64,000 nt of DNA from JARRLC01 sp050290865 (lineage in GTDB: Bacteria; Pseudomonadota; Alphaproteobacteria; Rhizobiales; Rhodomicrobiaceae), in NCBI GenBank assembly GCA_050290865.1, contig JBNKIW010000008.1:62001-126000 (forward strand), in the 5' to 3' direction. The notes beneath the pieces are model-generated. The model had not been told where the DNA came from. It searched no databases and saw only the letters and a list, made by a program, of their open reading frames with translations. Of this stretch, positions 42,288 to 51,307 are shown in pieces (the first letter of the stretch is position 1; every line of letters starts with the position of its first letter). The position numbers and the translations under genes were made by a program.

Positions 42288-44486
42288 TCAACCTGGATCA
42301 AATTCGAAATAGATTGTTGCCAAAGGCGGTATGACGACCTCCGCGGAGGCCGCAAAACCGTGTGAGGGATGTCCGCCCGCCCAGACAGCTCCGAAATTGC
42401 CAACGCCGGAACCGCCATAGGCGCTCGCGTCCGAATTGAAGATTTCCCGCCAGCGCCCGGCATGGGGCAGGCCGATCCGGTAGCCGTAGCGCGGCACGGG
42501 GGTGAAGTTGGAAACGACGGCCACCGGCCGCGCATCCCCGCCGCTCCAGCGCACCCATGCGAACACCGACTGGTCGGCATCGTCCACCACGATCCACTGA
42601 AAGCCTTCGCCCTCGCAGTCGCGCGCATGGAGAGCGGGCTTCGTGCGGTGCAGGCGGTTGAGATCGCGCACCAGCATCTGCAGGCCCCGGTGCGGCGCAT
42701 AGTCGAGCAGCCACCAGTCCAGCCCCGTATCGAAATCCCATTCCCGCCTCTGTCCGAATTCCTGCCCCATGAACAGGAGCTTCTTGCCTGGATATCCCCA
42801 CATGAAGCCGTAATAGGCGCGCGTGTTGGCGAATTTCTGCCAGTCGTCGCCGGGCATCTTGGAGATGACCGAGCCTTTGCCGTGCACCACTTCGTCATGC
42901 GAGATGGGGAGAATGAAGTTTTCCGTGAAGGCGTAGAGCAGACCGAAGGTCATCTTGTCGTGATGCCAGCGGCGGTGGACGGGATCGTGGTTCATGTAGG
43001 TCAGGGTGTCGTTCATCCAACCCATGTTCCACTTGAAGCCGAAACCCAGCCCTCCCGCGCTCGTCGGGCAGGAGACACCCGGCCAGGCGGTGGATTCCTC
43101 GGCGATGGTGACGGTGCCGGGCATCGTGCCATAGACCAACTCGTTCACGCGCTGCAGGAAGCGCACGGCGTCGCGATTGTCGTTGCCGCCGTCGGGATTG
43201 GGCAGCCACTCGCCGTCCCGGCGCGAATAGTCGAGATAGAGCATCGAGGCCACGGCATCGACACGCAGTCCGTCCACGTGATAGCGGTCGAGCCAGTAGA
43301 GCGCGCTCGCGGCCAGAATATTGGCGACCTCGCGGCGGCCGAAATCGTAGATCGCGGTGTTCCAGTCGGGATGGAAACCGCGGCGCGGGTCGGCGTGCTC
43401 GTAAAGGGCCGAGCCATCGAAGGCGGAGAGACCGTGTTCGTCGGTCGGGAAATGAGCGGGGACCCAGTCGACAAGGACGCCCAGCCCGACCTGATGCGCG
43501 CGATCGACGAAGCGCTGGAACCCGGCCGGATCGCCGAAGCGGCGCGTCGGCGCGAACAGGCCGATGGGCTGATAGCCCCAGGAGGCGTCCAGGGGGTGCT
43601 CGCAGACGGGCATCAGCTCGATATGGGTGAAGCCCATATCGGCGACATAGGGAACGAGTTGATCGGCGAGTTCGTCATAATTCAAGAAACCGCCATAGCC
43701 GTTGCGCCGCCAGGAGCCGAGATGCACCTCGTAGATCGCCATCGGCAGCCGCCGCGCGCCGGCGCCGGGGCGGGAGGACATGTGCTGTCCGTCGCCCCAC
43801 GCCCAGCCGCTCGTACGGGTGACGATCGAGGCCGTCGACGGGCGCATTTCGCTGCCGAAGCCGAAGGGGTCTGCCTTGAGCGGCAGCAGCTTGCCGTCGC
43901 CGCCGACGATCTCGTATTTGTAGACGGCGCCTTCACCCAGGCCGGGCGCGAAAATCTCCCACAGGCCGCTGTCCAGGCGCTTGCGCATCTGGTGGCGGCG
44001 GCCGTCCCAATGGTTGAAGTCTCCGACTACGGAAACACGCTGGGCATTCGGCGCCCAGACGGCGAACAGGACGCCGTCGGCGTTCTCATGCGTGGTGACA
44101 TGCGCGCCGAGGCGCTCATAGAGCCGCTGGTGCGTGCCTTCGACGAGCAGATAGTCGTCCAGCGGCCCCAGCGCCGGACCGAAGGCGTACGGGTCGAGAA
44201 ATTCCCAGGTGCCGCCGCTATTCACCGCGCGCAGGCGATAGGGGAAACGGCAGCCCTCTTCGGCTGCAAATCCCTCGAAGAACCCCTCTTCCCCGCGCGC
44301 TTCCAACTCGAAGCCGTCATCGCCGGTGCGTAACACCCGCACGGTTTCCGCCCCCGGTACGAAGGCGCGGACGACGACGCCGCCGTCCAGGCAGTGCTGG
44401 CCCAGCACGGCGAAGGGATCGCCATGCCGCGCCGCGATGATCCGGCTTACATCCTCGTCAGCCGCGCGCCAATCTACCACGGTCAT
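42288..44486 (-). CDS. glgB: 1,4-alpha-glucan branching enzyme (GlgB)
   Basis: This 732-residue GH13 enzyme makes alpha-1,6 branches. It has an N-terminal N1 domain (about 1-100), a CBM48 (TTHENADGVLFAVWAPNAQR, VSVVGDFNHWDGR) and a catalytic barrel with the nucleophile in GLRVDAVASMLYLDYSR, the acid in TIAEESTAWPGVS and the transition-state aspartate in LPISHDEVVHGKGS. ATG 44486 follows GGGGAG. The frame extends 127 codons further upstream to 44867, but that stretch is not protein-like and overlaps glgP. Confidence 0.96.
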   Translation of the reverse strand: MTVVDWRAADEDVSRIIAARHGDPFAVLGQHCLDGGVVVRAFVPGAETVRVLRTGDDGFELEARGEEGFFEGFAAEEGCRFPYRLRAVNSGGTWEFLDPYAFGPALGPLDDYLLVEGTHQRLYERLGAHVTTHENADGVLFAVWAPNAQRVSVVGDFNHWDGRRHQMRKRLDSGLWEIFAPGLGEGAVYKYEIVGGDGKLLPLKADPFGFGSEMRPSTASIVTRTSGWAWGDGQHMSSRPGAGARRLPMAIYEVHLGSWRRNGYGGFLNYDELADQLVPYVADMGFTHIELMPVCEHPLDASWGYQPIGLFAPTRRFGDPAGFQRFVDRAHQVGLGVLVDWVPAHFPTDEHGLSAFDGSALYEHADPRRGFHPDWNTAIYDFGRREVANILAASALYWLDRYHVDGLRVDAVASMLYLDYSRRDGEWLPNPDGGNDNRDAVRFLQRVNELVYGTMPGTVTIAEESTAWPGVSCPTSAGGLGFGFKWNMGWMNDTLTYMNHDPVHRRWHHDKMTFGLLYAFTENFILPISHDEVVHGKGSVISKMPGDDWQKFANTRAYYGFMWGYPGKKLLFMGQEFGQRREWDFDTGLDWWLLDYAPHRGLQMLVRDLNRLHRTKPALHARDCEGEGFQWIVVDDADQSVFAWVRWSGGDARPVAVVSNFTPVPRYGYRIGLPHAGRWREIFNSDASAYGGSGVGNFGAVWAGGHPSHGFAASAEVVIPPLATIYFEFDPG

Positions 44487-44826
44487 GGGCTCCCCTATCG
44501 GGCAGGCTACTTGTCGCAACGTTCGTTTTCCTCCCGCCGCGCCAGACCCGCGGGCGTATACTAGCAAATCTGGCGCAATCCTGAATGCGGCCTTTCGCAT
44601 CCGCCGGTCCGGCGCATTGTCCGGAAAGACCATTAAGCAATTACCGACAGTTCGCTCCCTTCGCCCGGCGTTTTCGCGCCGGCTCCCCGCTCCTTCGCCT
44701 GCTTCGAAACGCGAGCGCGTCCCAGCCTGTGGCGCGCGCGTTCCCGCGGGGAGACCGACTGGGTGTGAAGACCGCAAACTGCCGACGATCAACGCGGTTT
44801 CTTCTAGCAAAGCGCCCAAGCCACAC
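44487..44826. other. Gap between glgP and glgB
   Basis: This 340-base stretch is co-directional with the operon. No convincing frame was found on either strand. A TATAC string at 44551-44555 might belong to a leftward promoter for glgB, but no matching -35 box was identified. Its length suggests that glgB can be transcribed separately from glgP. Confidence 0.4.
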
Positions 44827-47409
44827 TCACGCCTTACCGGCCGGCACCTTCCAGATATCCCCGGCATATTCGCTGATGGCGCGGTCCGAAGAAAACCAGC
44901 CCATGCGCGCGGTGTTCAGAATGGCCGCCCCCCACCAGGACTTGCGGTCGCGCCAGCGGATGCCGACATCGCGCTGCGCTGCGAAATAGGCGTCGAAATC
45001 GGCGCAGACCATGAAATGGTCGTGATAGGTCAGCGTCGTCACCAGCTGGCGGTAGCGGTCCTTGTCGTCCGGCGAAAAGACGCCCGTCTCCACCGCGTCG
45101 AGCACTTCGCGCAGCACCGGCGAAGCGGTGATGGTATCGCGCGCATCGATGCCCTGGTGCCGCCGTTCCTCCACGTCCGCCGCCCGCAGGCCGAAGATGA
45201 AGATGTTGTCCTCGCCGACCGCCTCTCGGATCTCCACATTCGCTCCGTCGAGCGTGCCGATCGTCAGCGCCCCGTTCAGCGCGAATTTCATGTTGCCCGT
45301 GCCGGACGCCTCCATGCCCGCCGTCGAAATCTGCTCGGAAAGATCGGCCGCCGGGATGATCGCCTCGGCCAAACTCACATTGTAATTCGGCAGAAACACG
45401 ACCTTGAGAAGCCCGCGCACCGCCGGGTCGTTGTTGACCACGCGCCCGACGTCGTGAATGAGCTTGATGATCAGCTTCGCCTGGTCATAGCTCGCCGCGG
45501 CCTTTCCGGCGAAAATCTTTACGCGCGGCACGAAATCGCGTGTCGGGTTGGCGCGGATCTCGTTGTACAGCGCGATCGTCTCCAGGATGTTCAGGAGCTG
45601 GCGCTTATATTCGTGAATGCGCTTGATGTGGATGTCGAAGAGCGCGGCCGGATCCACCTTGGTCAGGAGCCGGTCGGTGATGATCTTGGCCAGCGCCTCC
45701 TTGTTCGCGCGGCGCATGGCTTCATAGCGATGCTGGAAATCGGTATCCGAACTGAGCGGTTCGAGATCGCGCAGTGCGTCCGCATCGTCCAGGAACCGCG
45801 GCCCGATGCTCTCCGTCAGCAGTTTCGTCAGCCCCGGATTGGCCTCGAAAAGCCAGCGCCGGAAGGTGATGCCGTTGGTCTTGTTAACGATGCGGTCCGG
45901 GAGAAGGGTGGCGAAGTCCCGGAATACCGTCGCCTTCAGCAGATCGGTGTGGAGCTGCGACACGCCATTGACCTTGTGCGAGCCGAGAAAAGCGAGATGC
46001 CCCATGCGCACGCGGCGGCCGTCATGCTCGTCGATGAGCGAGACCGACGAGAGAAGGCCCAGATCGTCCCGGCCGCTCGCACGCAGGGTATCGAGATGCA
46101 GCCCGTTGATGAGATAGATGATTTGCATGTGCCGGGGCAGAAGGCGCTCCATGAGCGGCACCGGCCAACTCTCCAGCGCCTCGGGCAGAAGCGTGTGGTT
46201 GGTGTAGGCGAATGTCGCCTGGGTGATGTCCCATGCGGTCTCCCAGTCCACGCCGTAGACATCGACGAGGAGCCGCATCAATTCCGGTACGGCGATGGCC
46301 GGATGGGTGTCGTTGAGCTGGATGACGACGTTGTCGGCGAGTTTCCTGATGTCGCCGTGCTGCTTGAGATGGCGGCGGACGAGATCCTGCAGCGACGCCG
46401 AGGCGAAGAAATATTCCTGCCGCAGCCGCAATTCCTGGCCCGCGGGCGTCGAATCGCTCGGGTAGAGCACTTTGGAGATCGACTTCGCCCGCAGTTGGTC
46501 GGTCTGGGCGCCGACATAATCGCCGGCATTGAACATGTCGAGGCGCAGCGGATCGGGCGCGCGGCAGCTCCACAGGCGCAGCGTGTTCACCGAAGCGCCG
46601 CGCCAGCCGGTGACGGGCGTGTCATAGGCGACGGCTTCGACGATTTCCGAAGGCCGCCAGATTTGCGCCACCGCGCCGCTCTGAACCGGCTCGACCGCGC
46701 CGCCAAAGCCCACGGGATAGCTGATTTCGGGCCGCGGAAATTCCCAGGGATTGCCGAATTCCAGCCAGTCCTCGGGATGCTCGTGCTGCCAGCCGTCCCT
46801 GATCGTCTGCCGGAACAATCCATGGTCGTAGCGGATGCCGTAGCCGTGGGCCGTAATCGACAGCGTCGCCATGCTCTCCATGAAACAGGCCGCCAGACGC
46901 CCCAGGCCGCCATTGCCCAGCGCCGCGTCGGGCTCGATGTCGCGCAGGGCGTTCAGATCGACGCCGAGACCGTCCAGCGCGGCGCGCATTCTCTCCGTCA
47001 TGCCCAGATTGTTGAGCGCGTCCATGAGCATGCGCCCGATGAGGAATTCGAGCGACAGGTAGTAGACGCGGCGCTTGTCCTCGGCGTAGTTGGCCTTGGT
47101 GGTCGCAATCCATTTCTCCACGATCCGGCCGCGCAGGGCGAGTGCCGTTGCGATGAACCAGTCGCGCGGAGAGGCGGTGCTGCGATCCTTGCCGATGGTA
47201 TGCGTGAGGTGCGTGAGCACGTCCTCGCGCAGGGCAAGAATGTCCTGCTCCTCGTCCCGGGCCGGGGCGGGCGCCCTGGAAGACTGATCGGGTTGTGACG
47301 TGCCTGCTGTCATGATTCTGCTCTCGCTGCGTGATAAGGGCATAGGACTATCAGGGGCCTGCGGCGTTTTCCGCGAGCCGCGCCAAAAACCGAAAATGCT
47401 GTCGCTCAT
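44827..47409 (-). CDS. glgP: Glycogen phosphorylase (GlgP)
   Basis: This 860-residue GT35 enzyme releases glucose-1-phosphate from glycogen chain ends. The PLP-binding lysine lies in EASGTGNMKFALNGAL and is followed by GTLDGANVEI. Other signatures are LEFLIGRML, NGGLGRLAACFMES and IHEYKRQLLN. ATG 47409 is supported by GGGAGG seven bases upstream; an internal ATG at 47313 is the alternative and would remove a 32-residue non-conserved N-terminus. It is the first gene of the leftward glg cluster. Confidence 0.96.
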   Translation of the reverse strand: MSDSIFGFWRGSRKTPQAPDSPMPLSRSESRIMTAGTSQPDQSSRAPAPARDEEQDILALREDVLTHLTHTIGKDRSTASPRDWFIATALALRGRIVEKWIATTKANYAEDKRRVYYLSLEFLIGRMLMDALNNLGMTERMRAALDGLGVDLNALRDIEPDAALGNGGLGRLAACFMESMATLSITAHGYGIRYDHGLFRQTIRDGWQHEHPEDWLEFGNPWEFPRPEISYPVGFGGAVEPVQSGAVAQIWRPSEIVEAVAYDTPVTGWRGASVNTLRLWSCRAPDPLRLDMFNAGDYVGAQTDQLRAKSISKVLYPSDSTPAGQELRLRQEYFFASASLQDLVRRHLKQHGDIRKLADNVVIQLNDTHPAIAVPELMRLLVDVYGVDWETAWDITQATFAYTNHTLLPEALESWPVPLMERLLPRHMQIIYLINGLHLDTLRASGRDDLGLLSSVSLIDEHDGRRVRMGHLAFLGSHKVNGVSQLHTDLLKATVFRDFATLLPDRIVNKTNGITFRRWLFEANPGLTKLLTESIGPRFLDDADALRDLEPLSSDTDFQHRYEAMRRANKEALAKIITDRLLTKVDPAALFDIHIKRIHEYKRQLLNILETIALYNEIRANPTRDFVPRVKIFAGKAAASYDQAKLIIKLIHDVGRVVNNDPAVRGLLKVVFLPNYNVSLAEAIIPAADLSEQISTAGMEASGTGNMKFALNGALTIGTLDGANVEIREAVGEDNIFIFGLRAADVEERRHQGIDARDTITASPVLREVLDAVETGVFSPDDKDRYRQLVTTLTYHDHFMVCADFDAYFAAQRDVGIRWRDRKSWWGAAILNTARMGWFSSDRAISEYAGDIWKVPAGKA

Positions 47410-47553
47410 TCCCGCGCCTCCCGCCCGGTCTCGCCGCGTCTGTGTTCGGGCACCGTCGCCGCATCCCGGATGTAGTCTTCCGTGATCTGCGCGTCAAATA
47501 TGTGTTCACGCATCAAAAGCGTTCTCTGCTCCATTTGTCGAATCGCCCCTCTC

Positions 47554-48375
47554 TCACCCCGGCACGAGCCATTCCGATGCCGCATGGTGCAGGCCGAGGG
47601 TCTCCTGCAGCCGGGGCAGCAGCGATGCTACCTCTTCCGGCACGGTGAAAGGTGCGTTGAAAACGACCAGCCCGCAACCGTTGAACAGCCGCGCATGTGT
47701 GCGCGGATTGACCAGCGCCTCCACGCACCACGTCCGTGGCAACCCCAGCGCGCGGGCCGCTTCGTGCAGCGTCGCGACGGGCGACTGCGCCTTGATCGGG
47801 TACCAGACGATGTAAACCCCGGTCGCCCAGCGCTTTTTCCATTCGTGCATCTGGCGGGCGAGCGTGGCGAACTCGTCCCGCTCCTCATAGGGCGGGTCGA
47901 TCAGCACCAGCCCGCGCCGCTCGCTCGGCGGCAGATTGGCGCGCGCGCATTCATACCCGTCCATACGCATGGCGTACGCATTGCGCCATGGCCGCAGCGC
48001 CGTCTTCAGCGCCGTGAACGTCTCGCCGTGCAACTCGGCGGCGACCAGCCGGTCCTGTGCCCGCAGGCCCCGCGCGATCAGCGCCGGTGAGCCGGGATAG
48101 CGCCCCTGAGCCAAATCGCCGCGCACCGCGTCGAGATAGGCGGCCAGGGCAGCGGGCGCCCCGCTCAGCCCTTCCAGCCGTCCGACCCCGCGCTCCCATT
48201 CGCCGGTTTTCGCCGCTTCGCCCGCCCGCAGGTCATAGGCCCCCGCGCCGGCATGGCTGTCGAGCACGAAGAGCGGCTTCCCCTTGCGCTGCAGGTAGTC
48301 CAGGCAGGCGAGCAGGACGATATGCTTGAGCACATCGGCGAAGTTCCCTGCGTGATAGGCGTGGCGGTAGTTCAT
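47554..48375 (-). CDS. rlmJ: 23S rRNA (adenine-N6)-methyltransferase RlmJ
   Basis: This 273-residue protein begins MNYRHAYHAGNFADVLKHIV, the almost invariant RlmJ opening. The SAM pocket DSHAGAGAYDL and the catalytic LIDPPYEERDE of N6-adenine methyltransferases follow. The C-terminal FNAPFTVPEEV segment is also conserved. RlmJ methylates A2030 of 23S rRNA in E. coli. The upstream extension of the frame to 48471 is not conserved. Confidence 0.95.
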   Translation of the reverse strand: MNYRHAYHAGNFADVLKHIVLLACLDYLQRKGKPLFVLDSHAGAGAYDLRAGEAAKTGEWERGVGRLEGLSGAPAALAAYLDAVRGDLAQGRYPGSPALIARGLRAQDRLVAAELHGETFTALKTALRPWRNAYAMRMDGYECARANLPPSERRGLVLIDPPYEERDEFATLARQMHEWKKRWATGVYIVWYPIKAQSPVATLHEAARALGLPRTWCVEALVNPRTHARLFNGCGLVVFNAPFTVPEEVASLLPRLQETLGLHHAASEWLVPG

Positions 48376-48558
48376 CGGTCGGATGGCGGGCTCCGGTGCG
48401 TGACACTGCCGGGCGGGCTCCCGCGCCGTTCCGGGCTGGCGCAGTCTGCCTCGCAGGTGCATGGACGCCATGCATTTTGCGGCGCAGCACGCCCTTTCTC
48501 TTGCCCGGCGGCCGGGGCTGGGCTAGGGGTCGCCTCCGCGTTTGGAATCCGCTGGCTG

Positions 48559-49458
48559 ATGCACGCACCCGTCTCTCCGCCCAAGGACACGTCGCGCCTT
48601 GCAGCCATCGGGCTGACCTGTGCGGCCTTTTTTCTGTTCTCCATCCTCGATTCCACCGCAAAATACTGCTCGACAGTCGCCGCCGTTCCGGTGCTGCAGG
48701 TCATCTGGGTCCGCTTCCTGAGCCACGCTGCGTTCAGTGCCGTGCTCTTCGGTCCCCGCACCTTCTGGCGCTCGCTGCGCTCCGCCCGGCCGTGGCTGCA
48801 GGCGCTGCGCGGCATGTTCCTCCTCGGGGCGACGGCGTTCAATTTCATGGCGTTGCAATATCTCCAGCTCGATCAATCAGCGACCATATTCTTTCTTTCG
48901 CCCTTCGTCGTTGCCGTCCTCGCCGGCCCGATCCTTGGCGAATGGATCGGCTGGAAGCGGCTGCTCGCCGTGCTGGCGGGATTTTCCGGCGTCATCATCG
49001 TGGTGAGACCGGGCTTCGGCGGCGTGCACTGGGCGATTCTCTTCTCCTTTGGCGGCATGATCAGCTATTCGCTTTACAACATCCTTACGCGCTATCTCGC
49101 CCGCCACGACCCTTCCGAGGTGACGCAGGTGTACTCCCCGCTCGCCGGGCTGGCGGCCTTTGCGCCGTTCGGTCTCAGTGCATGGGCATGGCACCATGAC
49201 GCCTGGACCTGGGTTGCGATGCTCTCGACCGGCGTTTCCGGCGGTTTCGGCCATTACCTTCTCATCCTTGCGCTCAGGCGCGCCCCGGCGCCCGTGCTCG
49301 CGCCCTTCATTTACACCGCTCTGTTCTCGCAAAGCCTGCTCGGCTACCTCGTTTTTGCCGATGTGCCGAGCCTGTGGACACTCGCCGGCGGCACCGTGAT
49401 TATAGGCTCGGGGCTTTATCTTCTTTATCGCGAGCGTCAAACCGCGCGTAATACATGA
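48559..49458 (+). CDS. EamA/DMT family transporter
   Basis: This 299-residue protein has ten hydrophobic segments arranged as two EamA repeats. The first reads IGLTCAAFFLFSILDSTAKY and then LLGATAFNFMALQYLQLDQS; the second begins at about residue 160 (HWAILFSFGGMISYSLYNIL) and closes with FIYTALFSQSLLGYLVFADV. The family exports metabolites or drugs, and the substrate cannot be predicted. The upstream ribosome-binding site is weak; the frame extends far upstream without resemblance to the family. Confidence 0.88.
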   Translation: MHAPVSPPKDTSRLAAIGLTCAAFFLFSILDSTAKYCSTVAAVPVLQVIWVRFLSHAAFSAVLFGPRTFWRSLRSARPWLQALRGMFLLGATAFNFMALQYLQLDQSATIFFLSPFVVAVLAGPILGEWIGWKRLLAVLAGFSGVIIVVRPGFGGVHWAILFSFGGMISYSLYNILTRYLARHDPSEVTQVYSPLAGLAAFAPFGLSAWAWHHDAWTWVAMLSTGVSGGFGHYLLILALRRAPAPVLAPFIYTALFSQSLLGYLVFADVPSLWTLAGGTVIIGSGLYLLYRERQTARNT

Positions 49459-49512
49459 CTTTTTCCGAAAAAGCGGCTAGACACTGTGCGGATCATCAGG
49501 GATTTGGGTGTA

Positions 49513-50406
49513 ATGGACAAGCACGCCAATGCCGCAATCGCCTGGGCCGTCGTGGCTTTAGTCCTCGGCGCCGGCTGGTATTCGATGCCCGCGGACTACC
49601 TCCCGCTTGGACGCAACCGGTTCTTTCTCATCCTCCTTGCCGTGGCCACGGCCTGGGTCGCCGGGCAGATGCTTTGGGAAAGCGGCGATGCCGACACCCC
49701 GGACCCCGGAGGGTGGAGTTTCGTCGATGTGGCGCGCGAGGCGCAGAAGCAGTTCGGCTGGCTGATCAATCACAAGACCGCAATGCACCTTCTCGACCTC
49801 GCCGAGGGACTGACCGAGGCGGCGCGGGCGGGGCAGATCGCCGTCTATGGCCGGGAGAAGGCGGACAGCGATCTCACCGCCATTGCAAAGGATCACTGGG
49901 AAGACCATCGCATTGACGGCGTCGCCGCTGCATGGATGAGCGACAACAAGAGGGCCGCCTCCGAAAACGCCGAGGACCCGACGCAGAAGGCGTATTCCGA
50001 TCTTCATTTCGACCGCTGGCAGGTGCTGAGATGGCTGATGAAGGATGGTGAGCTCGTCAAGGGCCGAAACGAGAAGACTCTGAAAAAGCAGACGGAGCCG
50101 GCGAAAGACGCCAAGAAGGAGCCCGAGGAGAGCGAGACGAAAGACGCGGATACGGAGGCGGCAAAGGCCAACGGAAAAGAAGCGCCGAACAGCAATGAAC
50201 AGGACGTTGCGGCTCAAGATGTGCCGGAAGACAAGCCTGAAAAGCCGCCGGAAAAGGTTCCCGACCCTGCGCCCCAGCCTGCGAAGCCGGAGGACGGAAC
50301 AGCCGGGGTCCACGTTCCGGAGGCGGTCCGCGTGACCATAACCGACGACGGCAAGCCCGGCGAGAAGAGGGCCATTGCCGTCGCGACCGCGATCATTTCC
50401 TCATAG
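49513..50406 (+). CDS. Uncharacterised membrane-anchored protein with acidic Lys/Glu/Pro-rich C-terminus
   Basis: This 297-residue protein has two N-terminal spans (about 7-24, AAIAWAVVALVLGAGWY; about 37-56, FFLILLAVATAWVAGQMLW). A central region (about 70-175) follows with AAREGQI-like LTEAARAGQIAVYGREK, DHWEDHRIDGVAAAW and YSDLHFDRWQVLRWL, a pattern I recall from many unnamed alphaproteobacterial proteins. Residues about 190-270 are low-complexity with Lys, Glu, Asp and Pro runs. ATG 49513 is preferred to a GTG at 49486. It stands alone between convergent and co-directional neighbours. I do not recognise a function. Confidence 0.6.
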   Translation: MDKHANAAIAWAVVALVLGAGWYSMPADYLPLGRNRFFLILLAVATAWVAGQMLWESGDADTPDPGGWSFVDVAREAQKQFGWLINHKTAMHLLDLAEGLTEAARAGQIAVYGREKADSDLTAIAKDHWEDHRIDGVAAAWMSDNKRAASENAEDPTQKAYSDLHFDRWQVLRWLMKDGELVKGRNEKTLKKQTEPAKDAKKEPEESETKDADTEAAKANGKEAPNSNEQDVAAQDVPEDKPEKPPEKVPDPAPQPAKPEDGTAGVHVPEAVRVTITDDGKPGEKRAIAVATAIISS

Positions 50407-50438
50407 GTCAGCCTTCGCCGCCCGGCTGCGCGATACGG

Positions 50439-50972
50439 CTATGGCGCGCCTTTCTCGACCTTGTTCTTCAGGCGCTGCAGCCCCTCGTCGAAATCGGCGG
50501 CGACGAAGCGGCCGAGCAGGAGCCCCATCCACCGCGCCACCGGGTTGTAGGGAAGGCGCGAGTCCATCGTCCAGGTGACGCGGGTGCCGCCCGGCTCCGG
50601 TGCCAGCGTCAAGGCCGCTTCCGCCGTGCCTTCCTCGCCGAAATCGAGCGTGTATCTCACCTTCTGGTCCGGGACGCTCTCCACGATCTCCAGACTGCCG
50701 GAGCCTACTTTCGCGCTCTGCCACTGCATGCGGTTGCCCACGCCCTCGGCGGAACCGGTAAAGGCGTATTGCGTCTGCGGATCGCGTGCCGCCCAGGGCG
50801 ACCATGTGTTGAACTGCCGCGCCGAATTGAGATGGGGGAACACGGCGGACGGCGCCGCCTGGATGACGCCGGAGCGCTTAACATGGATTTCTCCGGGAAG
50901 CAGCAGGCCGCCTCCCGCAAAGATGGCCGCGGCAACCGCCAGGATTATGAGCACGTGCCTGATCAGCTTCAT
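50439..50972 (-). CDS. SRPBCC (START-like) family protein with N-terminal membrane anchor
   Basis: This 177-residue protein begins MKLIRHVLIILAVAAAIFAG, an uncleaved signal or membrane anchor. A polyketide cyclase/SRPBCC domain follows, with IHVKRSGVIQAAPSAVFPHL, ARQFNTWSPWAARDP and SRLPYNPVARWMGLLLGRFV. The RFVAADFDEGLQRLKNKVE end is usual in this group. Its ligand is unknown. It faces the preceding gene tail to tail with 32 bases between them. Confidence 0.85.
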   Translation of the reverse strand: MKLIRHVLIILAVAAAIFAGGGLLLPGEIHVKRSGVIQAAPSAVFPHLNSARQFNTWSPWAARDPQTQYAFTGSAEGVGNRMQWQSAKVGSGSLEIVESVPDQKVRYTLDFGEEGTAEAALTLAPEPGGTRVTWTMDSRLPYNPVARWMGLLLGRFVAADFDEGLQRLKNKVEKGAP

Positions 50973-51113
50973 GAATCTTCTCCTTCCCTGCCAGGGAACT
51001 GCGGGATAGTATCTCCGGCTGTCCGGGCTGCGTTTTCAATCCGTCATTGAGCTCAGACCGCTTTTGCGTCCAGACGTGATGCCGAATCGCAGCCATATTG
51101 GGGGGATTTTACG

Positions 51114-51290
51114 ATGAATCTTACGCCGCCGACCAAACAAACCTTTCTGATTTCCATCCTGCTTGCCGCGCTGGCGATCGTCGGCCAGTTCGTGCACATG
51201 ATTTCGAACTACGTGCCGATCAGCATGTTCTGGGTGGCGATCATCGCCTATATCGTGCTGTTCCTCGGCAATATCGTTCGTGGTTTTTAG
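51114..51290 (+). CDS. Small two-span membrane protein (58 residues)
   Basis: A 58-codon frame begins MNLTPPTKQTFLISILLAAL with a GGGGGG run 8-15 bases upstream. It has two hydrophobic segments (FLISILLAALAIVGQFV and MFWVAIIAYIVLFLGNIV) separated by HMISNYVPIS, and ends in RGF. The composition, the strong ribosome-binding site and the position 17 bases before the methyltransferase gene argue that it is real. The function is not known. Confidence 0.7.
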   Translation: MNLTPPTKQTFLISILLAALAIVGQFVHMISNYVPISMFWVAIIAYIVLFLGNIVRGF

Positions 51291-51307
51291 GGCCGTATCC
51301 GACACCG

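Noticed and set aside
44487..44867. A 127-codon N-terminal extension of GlgB
   Set aside because: It lacks similarity to branching enzymes, runs into glgP, and the ATG at 44486 has a good GGGGAG site.
44326..47298. A 990-codon open frame on the plus strand
   Set aside because: It is antisense to glgP over most of its length. Its translation is rich in Arg, Gln and His without any domain, as expected for the mirror frame of a GC-rich gene.
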